Notes: generated by a model not told the origin, from the sequence alone. 18,350 nt of DNA from Eubacterium sp. (GCA_029050995.1 JAIDLO010000029.1:1-18350), one strand, 5' to 3'. Shown: positions 1 to 8,478, numbered from the stretch's first letter. Made by a program: numbers and translations.

Positions 1-1704
1 CATTTTTTCTTTCATCTCATCTTCATGTTCATCAAAAACATTTCTTGCCAGCATTCTGTAATAATCTGTATATTCATCAATCAAAATATTGATTCTACAT
101 TCTTTTTGACCATATGACTCTGAAATATATTCTGTTGAGCAGATGGTCTGCTTATCTATATCTGAAATTCCTTCATTACTATTTGGAATATTTGTATATT
201 CGTCAGATCCACTCATAATACCAATTCTATAATCAACAGTGGTATTATCATTTGTATCTGCAAATTCATGAGATACAAACGAAAAACCGAGGCAGGAAAA
301 CAGAATTGTTGTAACAAGAAGAATACTTACAGCAACTTGATTGCCTTTATGAAAAGCCATACTTCTTTTTGCAAGGAGCTTTGGAACGGAATAATTCTTC
401 TGCGTTTTGATTTTTTTGATTTTCATTTTGCGGGCAACATCAACATTTCGGATTGCCTGCATAGGGGTTATTCTTGTTGCATGGATAATCGGAATCAAGG
501 CAGCAAGCATAACGGTTACCAGGCCTACTGCGCCGCAGACAACAATTGATTTTACATCAATTGTTAAAACAAAACCCTCACCGAAAACATTTGAAAGTGC
601 AAGCACAAAGAGATAAGAAATTACAAGGCTTATAGGAATGGATATTAATGATATAATCAACGCTTCCCTGCCTAATAATTTTATAATCTGCCTTCTTGTT
701 GTACCTACTGCACGAAGCATTCCAATCTGCTGTCTTCTTTCTTTAATGTTTGAATTAAAGGAATTGATGATTGCAATACAAGAGGCTAAAGCAAGAACAA
801 CGCCGATAATGCCGGCAAATGTAATAAGCATTTCCATTGATTCATTGTTGAGCTGGAAAGCATAACGATAAGCCGCATGAAGCATTACAAATTCCTGATT
901 TTCAGTTACTTCAATATCATCAGGAATATCGTATTTTTCATTTATATACTTGTTAAACTCGCTGTATTCATCGTTATCGATTTTAATGCCGTCTTCATCA
1001 ATGTAATATTCCGGATAATCAAAATCTGCAAAGGTTAAATAGGAAACAAGGCTTTCTTTTCCGCCGACATCTGTTTTTGCTCCCTCGCAAACAAAGGCTG
1101 ACGGAATATTTCTTAAAAATTCTCCATCTGTTGTTCTTTCAATCCCCGATGCTTTATCCTTAACTATGCCGACAAGCTTATAAGTTTTCTGATTTGAATT
1201 CTTTATGTGAGAAATACCATTCTGCGGAAAAACATCAAGGCTGATTTCATCGCCGATTTTTGCTTCAATGCCAAGCCTTGCAAGTACAGTCTGTTCAATA
1301 GCTATTTCATTTTCCTGTGTTGGATATGCGCCCTCAATAAAAGACTGATAGGAAAGCCTTTTGGCGGTATCATCAAGCCAAGCGATATAAAAGCCGTTTT
1401 CTATATTCTCGGCATCTGCTGATGCATAGCCTATCATATGTGCAAAGCCGTATTCATCAATATAGCCGTCATTCTTTGCTTCCTTCATACCTTTTTCGGT
1501 AACATTCAGCATAATAACATCCTGTGTGCCTATACTATTTCTGCCCATTTCAAGCTCAGATGCATTCAGGCTGAATATAGAAATGATTACACTTGAGGAA
1601 AAGACCATTGAAAGAATAATGCCGATAATCATAATGGTATATTGCTTTTTATGTTTTGTAAGATTGCCTAAAGCAAGTGTATTAATTGTTAATTTCTTTT
1701 TCAC
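1..1704 (-). CDS. ABC transporter permease, MacB/FtsX type (partial, C-terminus beyond the window)
   Basis: This is the membrane subunit of an ABC exporter, probably acting on peptides, lipids or antimicrobial compounds. I read the minus strand by hand: the frame stays open for 568 codons from a GTG at 1704 to the window edge. The GTG is chosen because GGAGG (1717-1713) lies 8 nt upstream and the ATPase stop codon is only 3 nt away. There is one transmembrane helix at residues about 22-43, then a polar extracytoplasmic region of about 240 residues, then three helices near 287-312, 335-362 and 383-403. The last helix leads into a T-P-x-x-A-I-R motif, the typical end of an FtsX domain. A fifth helix near 455-475 opens the second half. 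Full-length relatives carry a second FtsX domain, so roughly 200 or more residues should lie left of the window. Substrate cannot be told from the sequence. Confidence 0.88.
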   Translation of the reverse strand, partial: MKKKLTINTLALGNLTKHKKQYTIMIIGIILSMVFSSSVIISIFSLNASELEMGRNSIGTQDVIMLNVTEKGMKEAKNDGYIDEYGFAHMIGYASADAENIENGFYIAWLDDTAKRLSYQSFIEGAYPTQENEIAIEQTVLARLGIEAKIGDEISLDVFPQNGISHIKNSNQKTYKLVGIVKDKASGIERTTDGEFLRNIPSAFVCEGAKTDVGGKESLVSYLTFADFDYPEYYIDEDGIKIDNDEYSEFNKYINEKYDIPDDIEVTENQEFVMLHAAYRYAFQLNNESMEMLITFAGIIGVVLALASCIAIINSFNSNIKERRQQIGMLRAVGTTRRQIIKLLGREALIISLISIPISLVISYLFVLALSNVFGEGFVLTIDVKSIVVCGAVGLVTVMLAALIPIIHATRITPMQAIRNVDVARKMKIKKIKTQKNYSVPKLLAKRSMAFHKGNQVAVSILLVTTILFSCLGFSFVSHEFADTNDNTTVDYRIGIMSGSDEYTNIPNSNEGISDIDKQTICSTEYISESYGQKECRINILIDEYTDYYRMLARNVFDEHEDEMKEKM

Positions 1705-1707
1705 GGT

Positions 1708-2394
1708 TTATTCCTCCGCCGATTTACTATCTCTGACAATTTTACCGTCTTCAATGGTTAAAATTCTATCTGCCTGTTCAGCAACATGCAGGTCATGGGT
1801 AACAAGAATAAGCGTTACGCCAAGCTCTTTACTTGCAAATTTAAGAAGAGAAAGCACTTCCCTACCGCTTTTACCGTCAAGGTTACCCGTTGGCTCATCG
1901 GCAAAAAGGATTGCAGGCTTATTTGCAAGCGCTCTTGCAATAGCAATTCTCTGCTGCTGACCGCCTGAAAGCGCTGACGGAAGATGCTCTACGCGATCCT
2001 CAATACCAAGGATTTTTATAATTCTTTCAAGATATTCTTCATCCGGTTTTTTCTTATCAAGCATAATCGGAAGAAGAATATTTTCATAGCCTGTTAATTC
2101 CTGAACAAGATTGTAAGACTGGAATACGAAGCCGAAGCGTCTGCGTCTTAAAATAGAAAGCTGATTATCATTATAATCGGAAAGCTTTTTATCGCCGTAG
2201 GTTACATATCCTGCGGTTGGATATTCAAGGCTGCTTAACATATGAAGAAATGTTGATTTACCCGAACCGGACGGACCTGTTATTGCGCAGAACTCGCCCT
2301 GCTCAAAAGATACGGTTACATCATCAACCGCTTTTACTACATTTTCTCCGCTGAGATATTCCTTTGTTAAATTTGTACATTCAATGATTTTCAT
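1708..2394 (-). CDS. ABC transporter ATP-binding protein, MacB/LolD/BceA type
   Basis: This cytoplasmic ATPase powers the FtsX-type permease that follows it by 3 nt. All nucleotide-binding motifs are intact: Walker A GPSGSGKST (40-48), Q-loop Q92, signature LSGGQQQR (142-149), Walker B ending D166-E167, D-loop G-N-L-D (170-173) and switch His200. At 228 residues it has the compact size of the MacB/LolD/BceA subfamily. A longer reading from a GTG at 2412 is possible, but AAAGGA (2409-2404) sits 9 nt before the ATG at 2394 and would lie inside the longer version, so I take the ATG. The gene diverges from the carrier gene at 2611. Three tandem 10-bp repeats upstream suggest control by an OmpR-family regulator, plausibly the one at 6635-7294. 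Confidence 0.93.
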   Translation of the reverse strand: MKIIECTNLTKEYLSGENVVKAVDDVTVSFEQGEFCAITGPSGSGKSTFLHMLSSLEYPTAGYVTYGDKKLSDYNDNQLSILRRRRFGFVFQSYNLVQELTGYENILLPIMLDKKKPDEEYLERIIKILGIEDRVEHLPSALSGGQQQRIAIARALANKPAILFADEPTGNLDGKSGREVLSLLKFASKELGVTLILVTHDLHVAEQADRILTIEDGKIVRDSKSAEE

Positions 2395-2430
2395 GGTAAA
2401 AATTCCTTTCACTTAATTTTCGTTAGCTTA

Positions 2431-2459
2431 ATCATAAAACATCAATCTTTCAATAACCT
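2431..2459 (-). promoter_or_regulatory. Candidate activator-dependent promoter of the ABC exporter operon
   Basis: On the minus strand TATGAT (2436-2431) is a reasonable -10, with a 17-bp spacer back to AGGTTA (2459-2454), a very poor -35. A weak -35 with regulator-type direct repeats just upstream (2471-2500) is the usual arrangement for a promoter that needs a response regulator. Transcription would start near 2424, about 30 nt before the ATPase ATG. Inferred from sequence pattern only. Confidence 0.4.
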
Positions 2460-2470
2460 TACTTTAATCT

Positions 2471-2500
2471 TAAGATTTCGTAAGATTTCATAAAATTTGG
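2471..2500. repeat. Three tandem 10-bp repeats, possible response-regulator box
   Basis: The plus strand reads TAAGATTTCG, TAAGATTTCA, TAAAATTTGG back to back. The first two units differ at one position; the third is more degenerate. A period of about one helical turn is what OmpR/PhoB-family dimers bind head to tail. The block lies about 11 bp upstream of the weak -35 of the ABC operon and could act on either divergent gene. Which regulator binds is inferred. Confidence 0.5.
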
Positions 2501-2548
2501 AAAAATTACTAATATGCATAAAAAAATAATAAACTTTTAAAAAAAACA

Positions 2549-2577
2549 GTGCAATATGCTTAAAACTATGTTATAAT
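2549..2577 (+). promoter_or_regulatory. Candidate promoter of the first carrier-LRR pair
   Basis: TATAAT at 2572-2577 is a perfect -10. The hexamer 17 bp upstream, GTGCAA (2549-2554), matches the -35 consensus at only three positions. Transcription from about 2584 would give a leader of about 27 nt before the ATG at 2611. Confidence 0.5.
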
Positions 2578-2610
2578 GGATTGAATAAACACAGAAGGGG
2601 GAATTTTTAT

Positions 2611-4422
2611 ATGTCTGAAAAAGGCGGTTCAAAAGTGAAAGAACTTTTTACAGATATAAAAACACACTGGAAAAAGCCCGCTCAGGGCAAATATGTTCCG
2701 TACAGAGAATACCTTGATATTCTTGTTGGTAACGGAAGCAACTATGTAGGCAATAAAACACTGGAATACCTTACCTTCGCGGCAGGCTGTTATTTGATGA
2801 TGTATCATTACAAGCTGCCGTATCTGACATTCTCCATTATAGCGCTTATCAATATGCCGCTTAACTATATATGGACAATGATGGGTTGGGTAATCAACGA
2901 CAACCTTGGCTTTTTGCCCAAGAAAACAGAACGAAAATTCAACGGCGTATATCTGCTTCTGATCGTTATAGGTCTGGCAATGATTATCGGCGACTTTTCG
3001 CAGCTGTTTAATCAATCGGGTAAATTCGTTACATATCTGAATGGATTAGAGGGTATCAATGCCGCCTCGGCATTCAAAATCCTCGGAACACATATTTTAT
3101 GGAACGGTTGGTCCGGCGCAAGAAACATTTTCTGGCGTAAAAAGCTTGTTCCGAAATTCGGAAGATATAAGTATTCATTATATTGTGATACAATTCCGAA
3201 GGTTATTATGGTATTTGTTATCGGCTGGCTGCCTTTCTATACCACAATTACGGATGTTCCTACAAGAGTTTGGGTTGCCAACCTCTTATTCGCAATTTAC
3301 AATCTGTACGGCTATGCAGGTTCTAAGGGTCCGCTTGAAATTTGCGCACAGAACTGCAGCCCGAATGCCCGTGAAAGAATTTTTGTAAGAACATATCCGA
3401 TTAAGCTTTCACACTTTGCACAGTCCATACTTGCAATTCTTCTTCCTGTATTCATTGGTATGACAAAGGATGAATGGGCTGATATCGCTGTATTCAAATA
3501 CATTATTCCGTTTACATTCCTTGTATCTGCTGCACTTACATTGATATTTGCAGGAAGAATCAAGGAAAGAATTCCGCAGCCGCCTATTGAAAAGAAGGTT
3601 ACGATCAAATTCTGGGACGGTATCTTCGGCGTAATGAGAAACAAGTACAGATGGACATTAACGATTGTTGGTCTTCTTGATTCTCTCGGCAACGGTATGC
3701 TTGCATTTACAACAATTCTTTATCTGTATACCTTCCGTATGAGCGGTCTTACATACAGCTTGATTGTTGCTCTTGTTTCCTTTGCAGGCACACCGCCGGA
3801 TCTCTTTACACCATACTTTATAAAGAAATTCACTTACAAGCAGATTATGATTTTCTTCCAGCTTTCAAGAGCTGTAAGCTACACTGTAATCGTTTTATGC
3901 TATCTGTTCTGCGGAGATAATCTTGTTCTTTGCGGTACGATCAGCGTTATTATGCTGTTCTTTACCGAAATGGTTCAGACAGTTCCGAAATCCGTTGGCT
4001 ACGATATGGATGTTCGTATCAACGACTATCAGATGTATCTTTCAGGCGAAAGACTTGAAAACTTCTCCGGTGTATTCGGCTGGTTTACAGGTCCTATCAC
4101 CTCATTTGTTGGTATGATTATTCCGCTTTTACTTTTAAAATTCGGCTTTAACAGTAACTGGGATGTATTATTTATAGATTCAGCAAGAATTAAAATCATC
4201 GTTATCCCTATTATCTTTGATATTGTTGGCTATCTTCTTATGACAATTCCATATTTCTTCTGGGATTTCAATGATGAAAAGCACAGCAAGGTTATTCAGG
4301 TTCTTCGCCGCCGTGAAGAAGTAACACGACAGCAATATGAAGCTGAGCATGGAATTGCAGACGAAGAAGCAGCTGTTGAGGCTGTTGAAGAAGTAAAAGA
4401 AGTTGAGGAGGTGATGTCATGA
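2611..4422 (+). CDS. GPH-like (MFS_2 family) membrane carrier, first paralog
   Basis: A 603-residue protein of about 12 hydrophobic segments, related to glycoside-pentoside-hexuronide cation symporters but divergent. The ATG at 2611 is preferred over an upstream TTG (2581) because AAGGGGG sits 9 nt before it. A short cytoplasmic N-terminus carries W20-K-K-P-A, a motif shared with the two other carriers in the window. Near residue 470 it has N-D-Y-Q-M-Y-L-S-G-E-R, the counterpart of the Y-H-Q-W-K-T-G-x-R stretch in the paralogs. Helix II ends M-G-W-V like MelB, but where MelB has its two cation-binding Asp residues I read Asn and Trp. About 45 charged, Glu-rich residues form the C-terminal tail. 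The stop overlaps the next start (ATGA, 4419-4422), so it is translationally coupled to the LRR protein. The substrate is unknown. Confidence 0.85.
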   Translation: MSEKGGSKVKELFTDIKTHWKKPAQGKYVPYREYLDILVGNGSNYVGNKTLEYLTFAAGCYLMMYHYKLPYLTFSIIALINMPLNYIWTMMGWVINDNLGFLPKKTERKFNGVYLLLIVIGLAMIIGDFSQLFNQSGKFVTYLNGLEGINAASAFKILGTHILWNGWSGARNIFWRKKLVPKFGRYKYSLYCDTIPKVIMVFVIGWLPFYTTITDVPTRVWVANLLFAIYNLYGYAGSKGPLEICAQNCSPNARERIFVRTYPIKLSHFAQSILAILLPVFIGMTKDEWADIAVFKYIIPFTFLVSAALTLIFAGRIKERIPQPPIEKKVTIKFWDGIFGVMRNKYRWTLTIVGLLDSLGNGMLAFTTILYLYTFRMSGLTYSLIVALVSFAGTPPDLFTPYFIKKFTYKQIMIFFQLSRAVSYTVIVLCYLFCGDNLVLCGTISVIMLFFTEMVQTVPKSVGYDMDVRINDYQMYLSGERLENFSGVFGWFTGPITSFVGMIIPLLLLKFGFNSNWDVLFIDSARIKIIVIPIIFDIVGYLLMTIPYFFWDFNDEKHSKVIQVLRRREEVTRQQYEAEHGIADEEAAVEAVEEVKEVEEVMS

Positions 4423-5654
4423 AGAAGAAAGATAAAAAGGTAAATGACGATTTCCTTGCGCAGGAAGCTCAGGAAGAGCAGAATGCTGCTAACCAGTACT
4501 CGATTGACATCCCTGAGGACGAAATATGGACTTATCAGATTGAAGGTCTTCAGCCTCCGCACATCAGCCAGCCGTTCAAAAATGCAAAAGCAAAAAAGAT
4601 AATCGTTGTTATTGCACTTTTGATTGCTATCGGTTTGGCAATGTATTTCTCCGTTCGTGCAGTGCACAGTGATCCGTATGAGTACAAAGAACTTGAGGAC
4701 GGAACCTATGAGCTTGTTAAATTCTCAAATCCGGGCGACATAATTGATGTTACAATCGACTATGTTGTTGATTTGGAAACAGGCAAAAAAGACACATCAA
4801 AGCCGATTTCCGTTGTTGATGCATTTGCTTTCAACTGTGACGAAAAGCTGAATTCAATTTCATTCGGTAAGGATGTTAAATCCATTGACGGAAAATCAAT
4901 ATACAGCTGTTGGTGGATTACAAATGTATTTATTGATGATGAAAACCCATATTATTGTGATATTGACGGCGTAATTTACAACAAGGATTTAACAGAGGTT
5001 ATCTTCTACCCGAATGATCACGATAAGTATTTAAGAGGAAAGCTTGGATACGACAATCTTGTTGATGACAACGGTCAGCCTATGGAAGAGCTTTGGGGCA
5101 CAACTGAGAAATATGATGAAGCTTTCTTTGCTGAGTACAACAAGCAGATTAGAACATATGTTGTTCCGTCAACAGTAACAAAGATTGGCGAGCTTGCTTT
5201 TGCTTATTCAAACATTACAGACCTTTATATTCCTGAAGGCGTTAAGAAAATGGAATCTATGGCTGTATTCAAGAATACAGAGCTTCGCAATCTTTACAGC
5301 TATACAACAGACAAGAAGATAAGCGATGTTACCTACAAGGCTGTTGATTCGATGAAAACTGTTTACAATTCACTCCCTGAGGGACTTGAATATATAGGCT
5401 CAGACTGCTTCTATTACTGCAGAAATCTTTCCTATATGTACATTCCAAGCTCCGTAACTTATATCGGACATCACGCTTTCTGGGATGCAATTTATAAGGA
5501 AGACAAAGAGCTTAAGGGTATAACAGCAATTAACACAGACGCAGATGAAGAAACATTCAACAAGGTTAAAACCGGCGATGAATGGCGTCCTAAGTATGAT
5601 TACATGCTTTTCAAGAAATCAGTTGACATCAATTATTCAGCTGAAAGACAGTAA
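4419..5654 (+). CDS. Membrane-anchored BspA-type leucine-rich repeat protein, partner of the first carrier
   Basis: A 411-residue single-pass protein. Residues 1-60 are polar and acidic, with basic residues just before a transmembrane helix at about 61-79, so the C-terminal domain should face outside. That domain has LRR_5/BspA-type repeats, recognised by I-P-x-x-V-x-x-I-G-x-x-A-F-type units, for example near 258-275 and 320-360, and an N-P-Y-Y-x-D-I-D-G-V-I-Y segment leading to F-Y-P-N. A non-repeat insertion of about 45 residues follows F-Y-P-N. The end, G-D-E-W-R-P then V-D-I-N-Y, is echoed in the lipoprotein at 11839-12702 (K-K-W-K-P, V-E-I-N-W). The start overlaps the carrier stop, and AGGAGG lies 7 nt upstream inside the carrier gene. 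LRR_5 domains usually bind proteins or surfaces; an accessory or recognition role for the carrier is inferred from gene coupling. Confidence 0.85.
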   Translation: MKKKDKKVNDDFLAQEAQEEQNAANQYSIDIPEDEIWTYQIEGLQPPHISQPFKNAKAKKIIVVIALLIAIGLAMYFSVRAVHSDPYEYKELEDGTYELVKFSNPGDIIDVTIDYVVDLETGKKDTSKPISVVDAFAFNCDEKLNSISFGKDVKSIDGKSIYSCWWITNVFIDDENPYYCDIDGVIYNKDLTEVIFYPNDHDKYLRGKLGYDNLVDDNGQPMEELWGTTEKYDEAFFAEYNKQIRTYVVPSTVTKIGELAFAYSNITDLYIPEGVKKMESMAVFKNTELRNLYSYTTDKKISDVTYKAVDSMKTVYNSLPEGLEYIGSDCFYYCRNLSYMYIPSSVTYIGHHAFWDAIYKEDKELKGITAINTDADEETFNKVKTGDEWRPKYDYMLFKKSVDINYSAERQ

Positions 5655-5679
5655 ACCATAATTAAATAGCAACAAAAAA

Positions 5680-5719
5680 GAGCAGTTTTGAAATGGATAA
5701 AACCATTTCAAAACTGCTC
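5680..5719. terminator. Bidirectional intrinsic terminator
   Basis: A perfect 17-bp stem (5680-5696 with 5703-5719) has a 6-nt loop. T-rich tracts follow on both strands: TTTTTT at 5723-5728 on plus, and six A at 5674-5679 that read as T on minus. It ends both convergent units, the LRR gene and the regulator-kinase operon. The kinase stop codon directly abuts it. Confidence 0.92.
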
Positions 5720-5726
5720 AAATTTT

Positions 5727-6635
5727 TTATTCCATTGCTTCATAGCCGTCTATATGCGGAATGCAGATAGAAATTAAAAGACCGCCGTTTTTATTTTCAA
5801 CACCAATAATGCCGTGATGCTTTTCGATAATTGCTTTTGTAATGGCAAGCCCGATTCCCGCCCCGCTTGGCGGTGCATCAGCCGTGCGGTAAAACCTTGT
5901 AAACAGATTCGGGATTTCTTCATCGGAAAGCCCTCCTCCGTTATCCAGAATATCAATCGTTGTTGAATGGCTGCTGTCTTTAATATCTATATGAATAGCA
6001 CCCTCTTTATCTGTATGCTCACTTGCATTTTTTACAATATTGCCGATTGCTTCGGACAACCAGGATTTATCACAGCGCAATTTACTTTTGCCGTCAACGC
6101 TGTAAGATTTTGACGGAAAAAGATGATAAAATTCAGTAAGCATTTCTTCTACAATATCACGAACCTCATAGATTTGAAAATCCATAACATAGGAATCCGA
6201 CTTGATTTTTTCAAGCCTTAAAAGCTTTTGAATCAGATTTTCCATTCGCTCGATCAGTTGAAGCTCCTTTTCGGTATGCTCAGACGGCGAAGCGGAATTT
6301 TCCATTTCACAATAAAGGCGAAGCCCTGCGAGCGGCGTTTTAAGCTGATGAGATATATCCGAGATAAATTCTTCATTCTTCTTTGTTTCAAGAAGCGTAT
6401 TGCTTTTTTCACGCGTTATGATATGCTGAAGATCCGAAACGCTGTTCTGCAGCATAGCAAAGTTATTATCCATAACGCTGAAATCCGTTAAAGTGCCGTT
6501 ATTGATAAATTCATCAATGCTTTTTCTGAGCTTTGTAATCCAACGCTGCTGTTTTATTTTGAATATCAGAACAATGATTAAAAGAACAAGCAAAGCGGCA
6601 ATTACCGCAAAAAGAATCATTTCAAGATCAGTCAT
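5727..6635 (-). CDS. Sensor histidine kinase with a single N-terminal membrane helix
   Basis: Kinase partner of the response regulator encoded just upstream. From the ATG at 6635 it has 302 residues: one membrane helix (about 7-25), a short linker, a dimerisation box S-H96-Q-L-K-T-P carrying the phosphorylated His, an N box (N199, N203), a G1 box D-N-G-G-G (231-235) and a G2 box G-A-G-I-G-L (258-263). An upstream TTG (6650) is rejected because GGGAGG (6648-6643) lies 7 nt before the ATG, which overlaps the regulator stop by one base (TAATG). No extracellular sensor domain is present. Kinases this bare often serve transporter-linked systems in which the exporter senses the signal; that role here is inferred. 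Confidence 0.9.
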   Translation of the reverse strand: MTDLEMILFAVIAALLVLLIIVLIFKIKQQRWITKLRKSIDEFINNGTLTDFSVMDNNFAMLQNSVSDLQHIITREKSNTLLETKKNEEFISDISHQLKTPLAGLRLYCEMENSASPSEHTEKELQLIERMENLIQKLLRLEKIKSDSYVMDFQIYEVRDIVEEMLTEFYHLFPSKSYSVDGKSKLRCDKSWLSEAIGNIVKNASEHTDKEGAIHIDIKDSSHSTTIDILDNGGGLSDEEIPNLFTRFYRTADAPPSGAGIGLAITKAIIEKHHGIIGVENKNGGLLISICIPHIDGYEAME

Positions 6636-7294
6636 TAATGTTCCTCCCAACGATAGCCAACACCGCGAATTGTTGCAATATACTCTGCTCCGATTTTTTC
6701 ACGCAGACGGCTGATATGAACAGAAAGCGTATTATCATCAATAAAATTATTGTTGTCATCCCAGATATTCTGAAGTAGTGTATTTCTTGTAACGATAATA
6801 CCGTTATTTCGGATAAGAATAGACAAAATCTGAAATTCAGTTGGCGTAACAAAAATATTTTCTCCATTTTTCATTACAGTTAAATTCTGCGAATTAATGG
6901 AAACATCCTTGCTTTTTACTACGGAATTACTGTTTCTTCTGAGAAGCGCACGAACACGCGAAAGAAGCTCCAACAGCTTAAACGGCTTGGTTACATAATC
7001 ATCAGCGCCTGCATCAAGCCCGCGAACAATCTGTATTTCATCATCACATGCCGTTAAAAACAGAATCGGCGTATTATTATCTGTTTTTCTGAATTCAGCA
7101 CACAAATCAAGACCGCTTCCGTCAGGCAGCATTACATCAAATATGATTAAATTATATCTTGAATTGGAAATTGCCTCCCTTGCTCCCTTACAGGTACTTG
7201 CAGTTTCTGTTGCATACCCCTCTTTTTGAAGCATTTCGGAAAGTCCATCTCGCAAAAAGGCATCATCCTCAAGTATAAAAATTCTTTCGTTCAT
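6635..7294 (-). CDS. Response regulator, OmpR family
   Basis: A 219-residue DNA-binding regulator. The receiver domain has the acidic pair D10-D11, the phospho-acceptor D53 (F-D-V-M-L-P-D), T81 and K103 (T-K-P-F). The C-terminal winged helix-turn-helix shows T-P-T-E-F-Q-I-L, V-H-I-S-R-L-R-E-K and the final R-G-V-G-Y-R-W of OmpR/PhoB proteins. A GTGAGGT ribosome site precedes the ATG. It forms an operon with the kinase, with a one-base overlap. Systems of this type commonly switch on an adjacent exporter; the MacB-like ABC operon at 1-2394, about 3.3 kb away on the same strand, is the obvious candidate target. Confidence 0.94.
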   Translation of the reverse strand: MNERIFILEDDAFLRDGLSEMLQKEGYATETASTCKGAREAISNSRYNLIIFDVMLPDGSGLDLCAEFRKTDNNTPILFLTACDDEIQIVRGLDAGADDYVTKPFKLLELLSRVRALLRRNSNSVVKSKDVSINSQNLTVMKNGENIFVTPTEFQILSILIRNNGIIVTRNTLLQNIWDDNNNFIDDNTLSVHISRLREKIGAEYIATIRGVGYRWEEH

Positions 7295-7323
7295 TTTTTT
7301 ACCTCACTTGTTTGATTGCCTTT

Positions 7324-7352
7324 ATCTTAACACATAAAGAGATTTAAGGCAA
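7324..7352 (-). promoter_or_regulatory. Candidate sigma-A promoter of the regulator-kinase operon
   Basis: On the minus strand TTGCCT (7352-7347) and TAAGAT (7329-7324) are separated by exactly 17 bp. Transcription would begin near 7317, about 23 nt before the regulator ATG. Confidence 0.55.
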
Positions 7353-7372
7353 ATTACAATAAAATAAAGATT

Positions 7373-7413
7373 AAAAAAACTGATTTCATTTACACAATGA
7401 AATCAGTTTTTTT
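7373..7413 (-). terminator. Intrinsic terminator overlapping the end of the radical SAM gene
   Basis: A perfect 18-bp inverted repeat (7373-7390 with 7396-7413) has a 5-nt loop; its outer seven pairs are A-T and supply the T tract on the minus strand. The TAA stop of the radical SAM gene (7392-7390) falls at the loop, so the last codons of the gene form one arm of the stem. It separates this operon from the regulator-kinase operon starting about 80 bp downstream. Confidence 0.85.
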
Positions 7414-8469
7414 GCAATTTAAATATTTTAGTCTGCAGCCGCCGTTACAAAGCTCTGCATAATCACAGGCAGAGCAATGCGCAGATGCCTTATAATTTCT
7501 GAATTCCGTTAACTTTTCATTTGTTATCCAATTATCAAAATTCAGAAATTCTGCATCCCCTACTGTTTCGTTCCAGAAGGAGCAAGGCTTATAATTGCCG
7601 TTTACATCAATTGCAATATACATATTTCCGCCAAAGCAGCCGTTAGCATCAACCTTATTCATCAGCTTTTTGGATATCAGCTTTGAATATGCAATTTCCT
7701 GCATAGATGAACAATCATAAAGAAATTTCAGCCTGCTTTTTCTTTGCAGAGACTTGAGCTTTTCAAACACAAGCGGCATCATATCATCCATAGGCAAATC
7801 ATCAATTTCCGTGTTTTTATCCGTTCTTTTATATCTTAAAAACAGAATTTTATTAAAAGCAGATTTATTGGCTTTTCTGATGATTTCTTCCAATAGCGGA
7901 TATGTTTCTGTTGTAATCAGAAGATTAAGACCTGCCCTTTTCCCCGTTTGCTTTCGATATGTTTTTGCGGCATTAAATGCAATTTCAATATCTGCCGGTT
8001 TATGAATGCTGAAATGAACATTGCCGAATACCTTACACCTTTTGGCAAAGGATTCATTCATCGTTAATCCATTTGTAGTTATATTCGGAAGAATGCTTTT
8101 GCTTCGTGCATATTCAGCAAGCTCGATAATATGTGGATATAAGGTCGGCTCTCCGCCGCCAAACGATATGGACAAAACAGATAATGCCGAAAGGTTATCT
8201 ATAATTCGCTTTGCTTTATCGAAATCTATATCAATATTACCATCACTTTTAACTGTATTGTAGCAGCCCTTGCAATACATATTACAACGGGTTGTAACCG
8301 CAAAATGAGCGTCTAATGGAGAAGCAAATACATTATTAATATAATGCGCTTTATCGTTTTTCTTGATTCCGATTGAATCCGCCATTGCATTGTTCACATA
8401 GCCGACAAAACCGGGCTTTTCAAAGAAAACGATACCGCCGAATTTTTCTCGTCTTGTTTTAATAATCAT
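7390..8469 (-). CDS. Radical SAM/SPASM-domain enzyme
   Basis: A 359-residue cytoplasmic iron-sulfur enzyme. The CX3CX2C motif is C62-C66-C69, and F-G-G-G-E-P (103-108) is the SAM-contacting strand. The C-terminal SPASM domain has all seven expected cysteines: C278-X12-G-X4-C296, then C332-X2-C335-X5-C341-X3-C345, then C352, enough for two auxiliary 4Fe-4S clusters. SPASM enzymes mostly modify peptides or proteins. Residues about 6-30 (R-R-E-K-F-G-G-I-V-F-F) faintly recall a shortened PqqD-like peptide-binding region. The ATG at 8469 follows a TGAGGT ribosome site that overlaps the stop of the upstream membrane-protein gene, so the two are co-transcribed and probably work together. I see no separate short precursor-peptide gene beside it. 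Confidence 0.9.
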   Translation of the reverse strand: MIIKTRREKFGGIVFFEKPGFVGYVNNAMADSIGIKKNDKAHYINNVFASPLDAHFAVTTRCNMYCKGCYNTVKSDGNIDIDFDKAKRIIDNLSALSVLSISFGGGEPTLYPHIIELAEYARSKSILPNITTNGLTMNESFAKRCKVFGNVHFSIHKPADIEIAFNAAKTYRKQTGKRAGLNLLITTETYPLLEEIIRKANKSAFNKILFLRYKRTDKNTEIDDLPMDDMMPLVFEKLKSLQRKSRLKFLYDCSSMQEIAYSKLISKKLMNKVDANGCFGGNMYIAIDVNGNYKPCSFWNETVGDAEFLNFDNWITNEKLTEFRNYKASAHCSACDYAELCNGGCRLKYLNCKKTDFIV

Positions 8470-8478
8470 TGTTTAACC

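Noticed and set aside
268..865. Plus-strand open frames of 69-93 codons over the ABC permease
   Set aside because: They lie opposite a long minus-strand frame with clear FtsX features, lack ribosome sites and read as low-complexity shadows.
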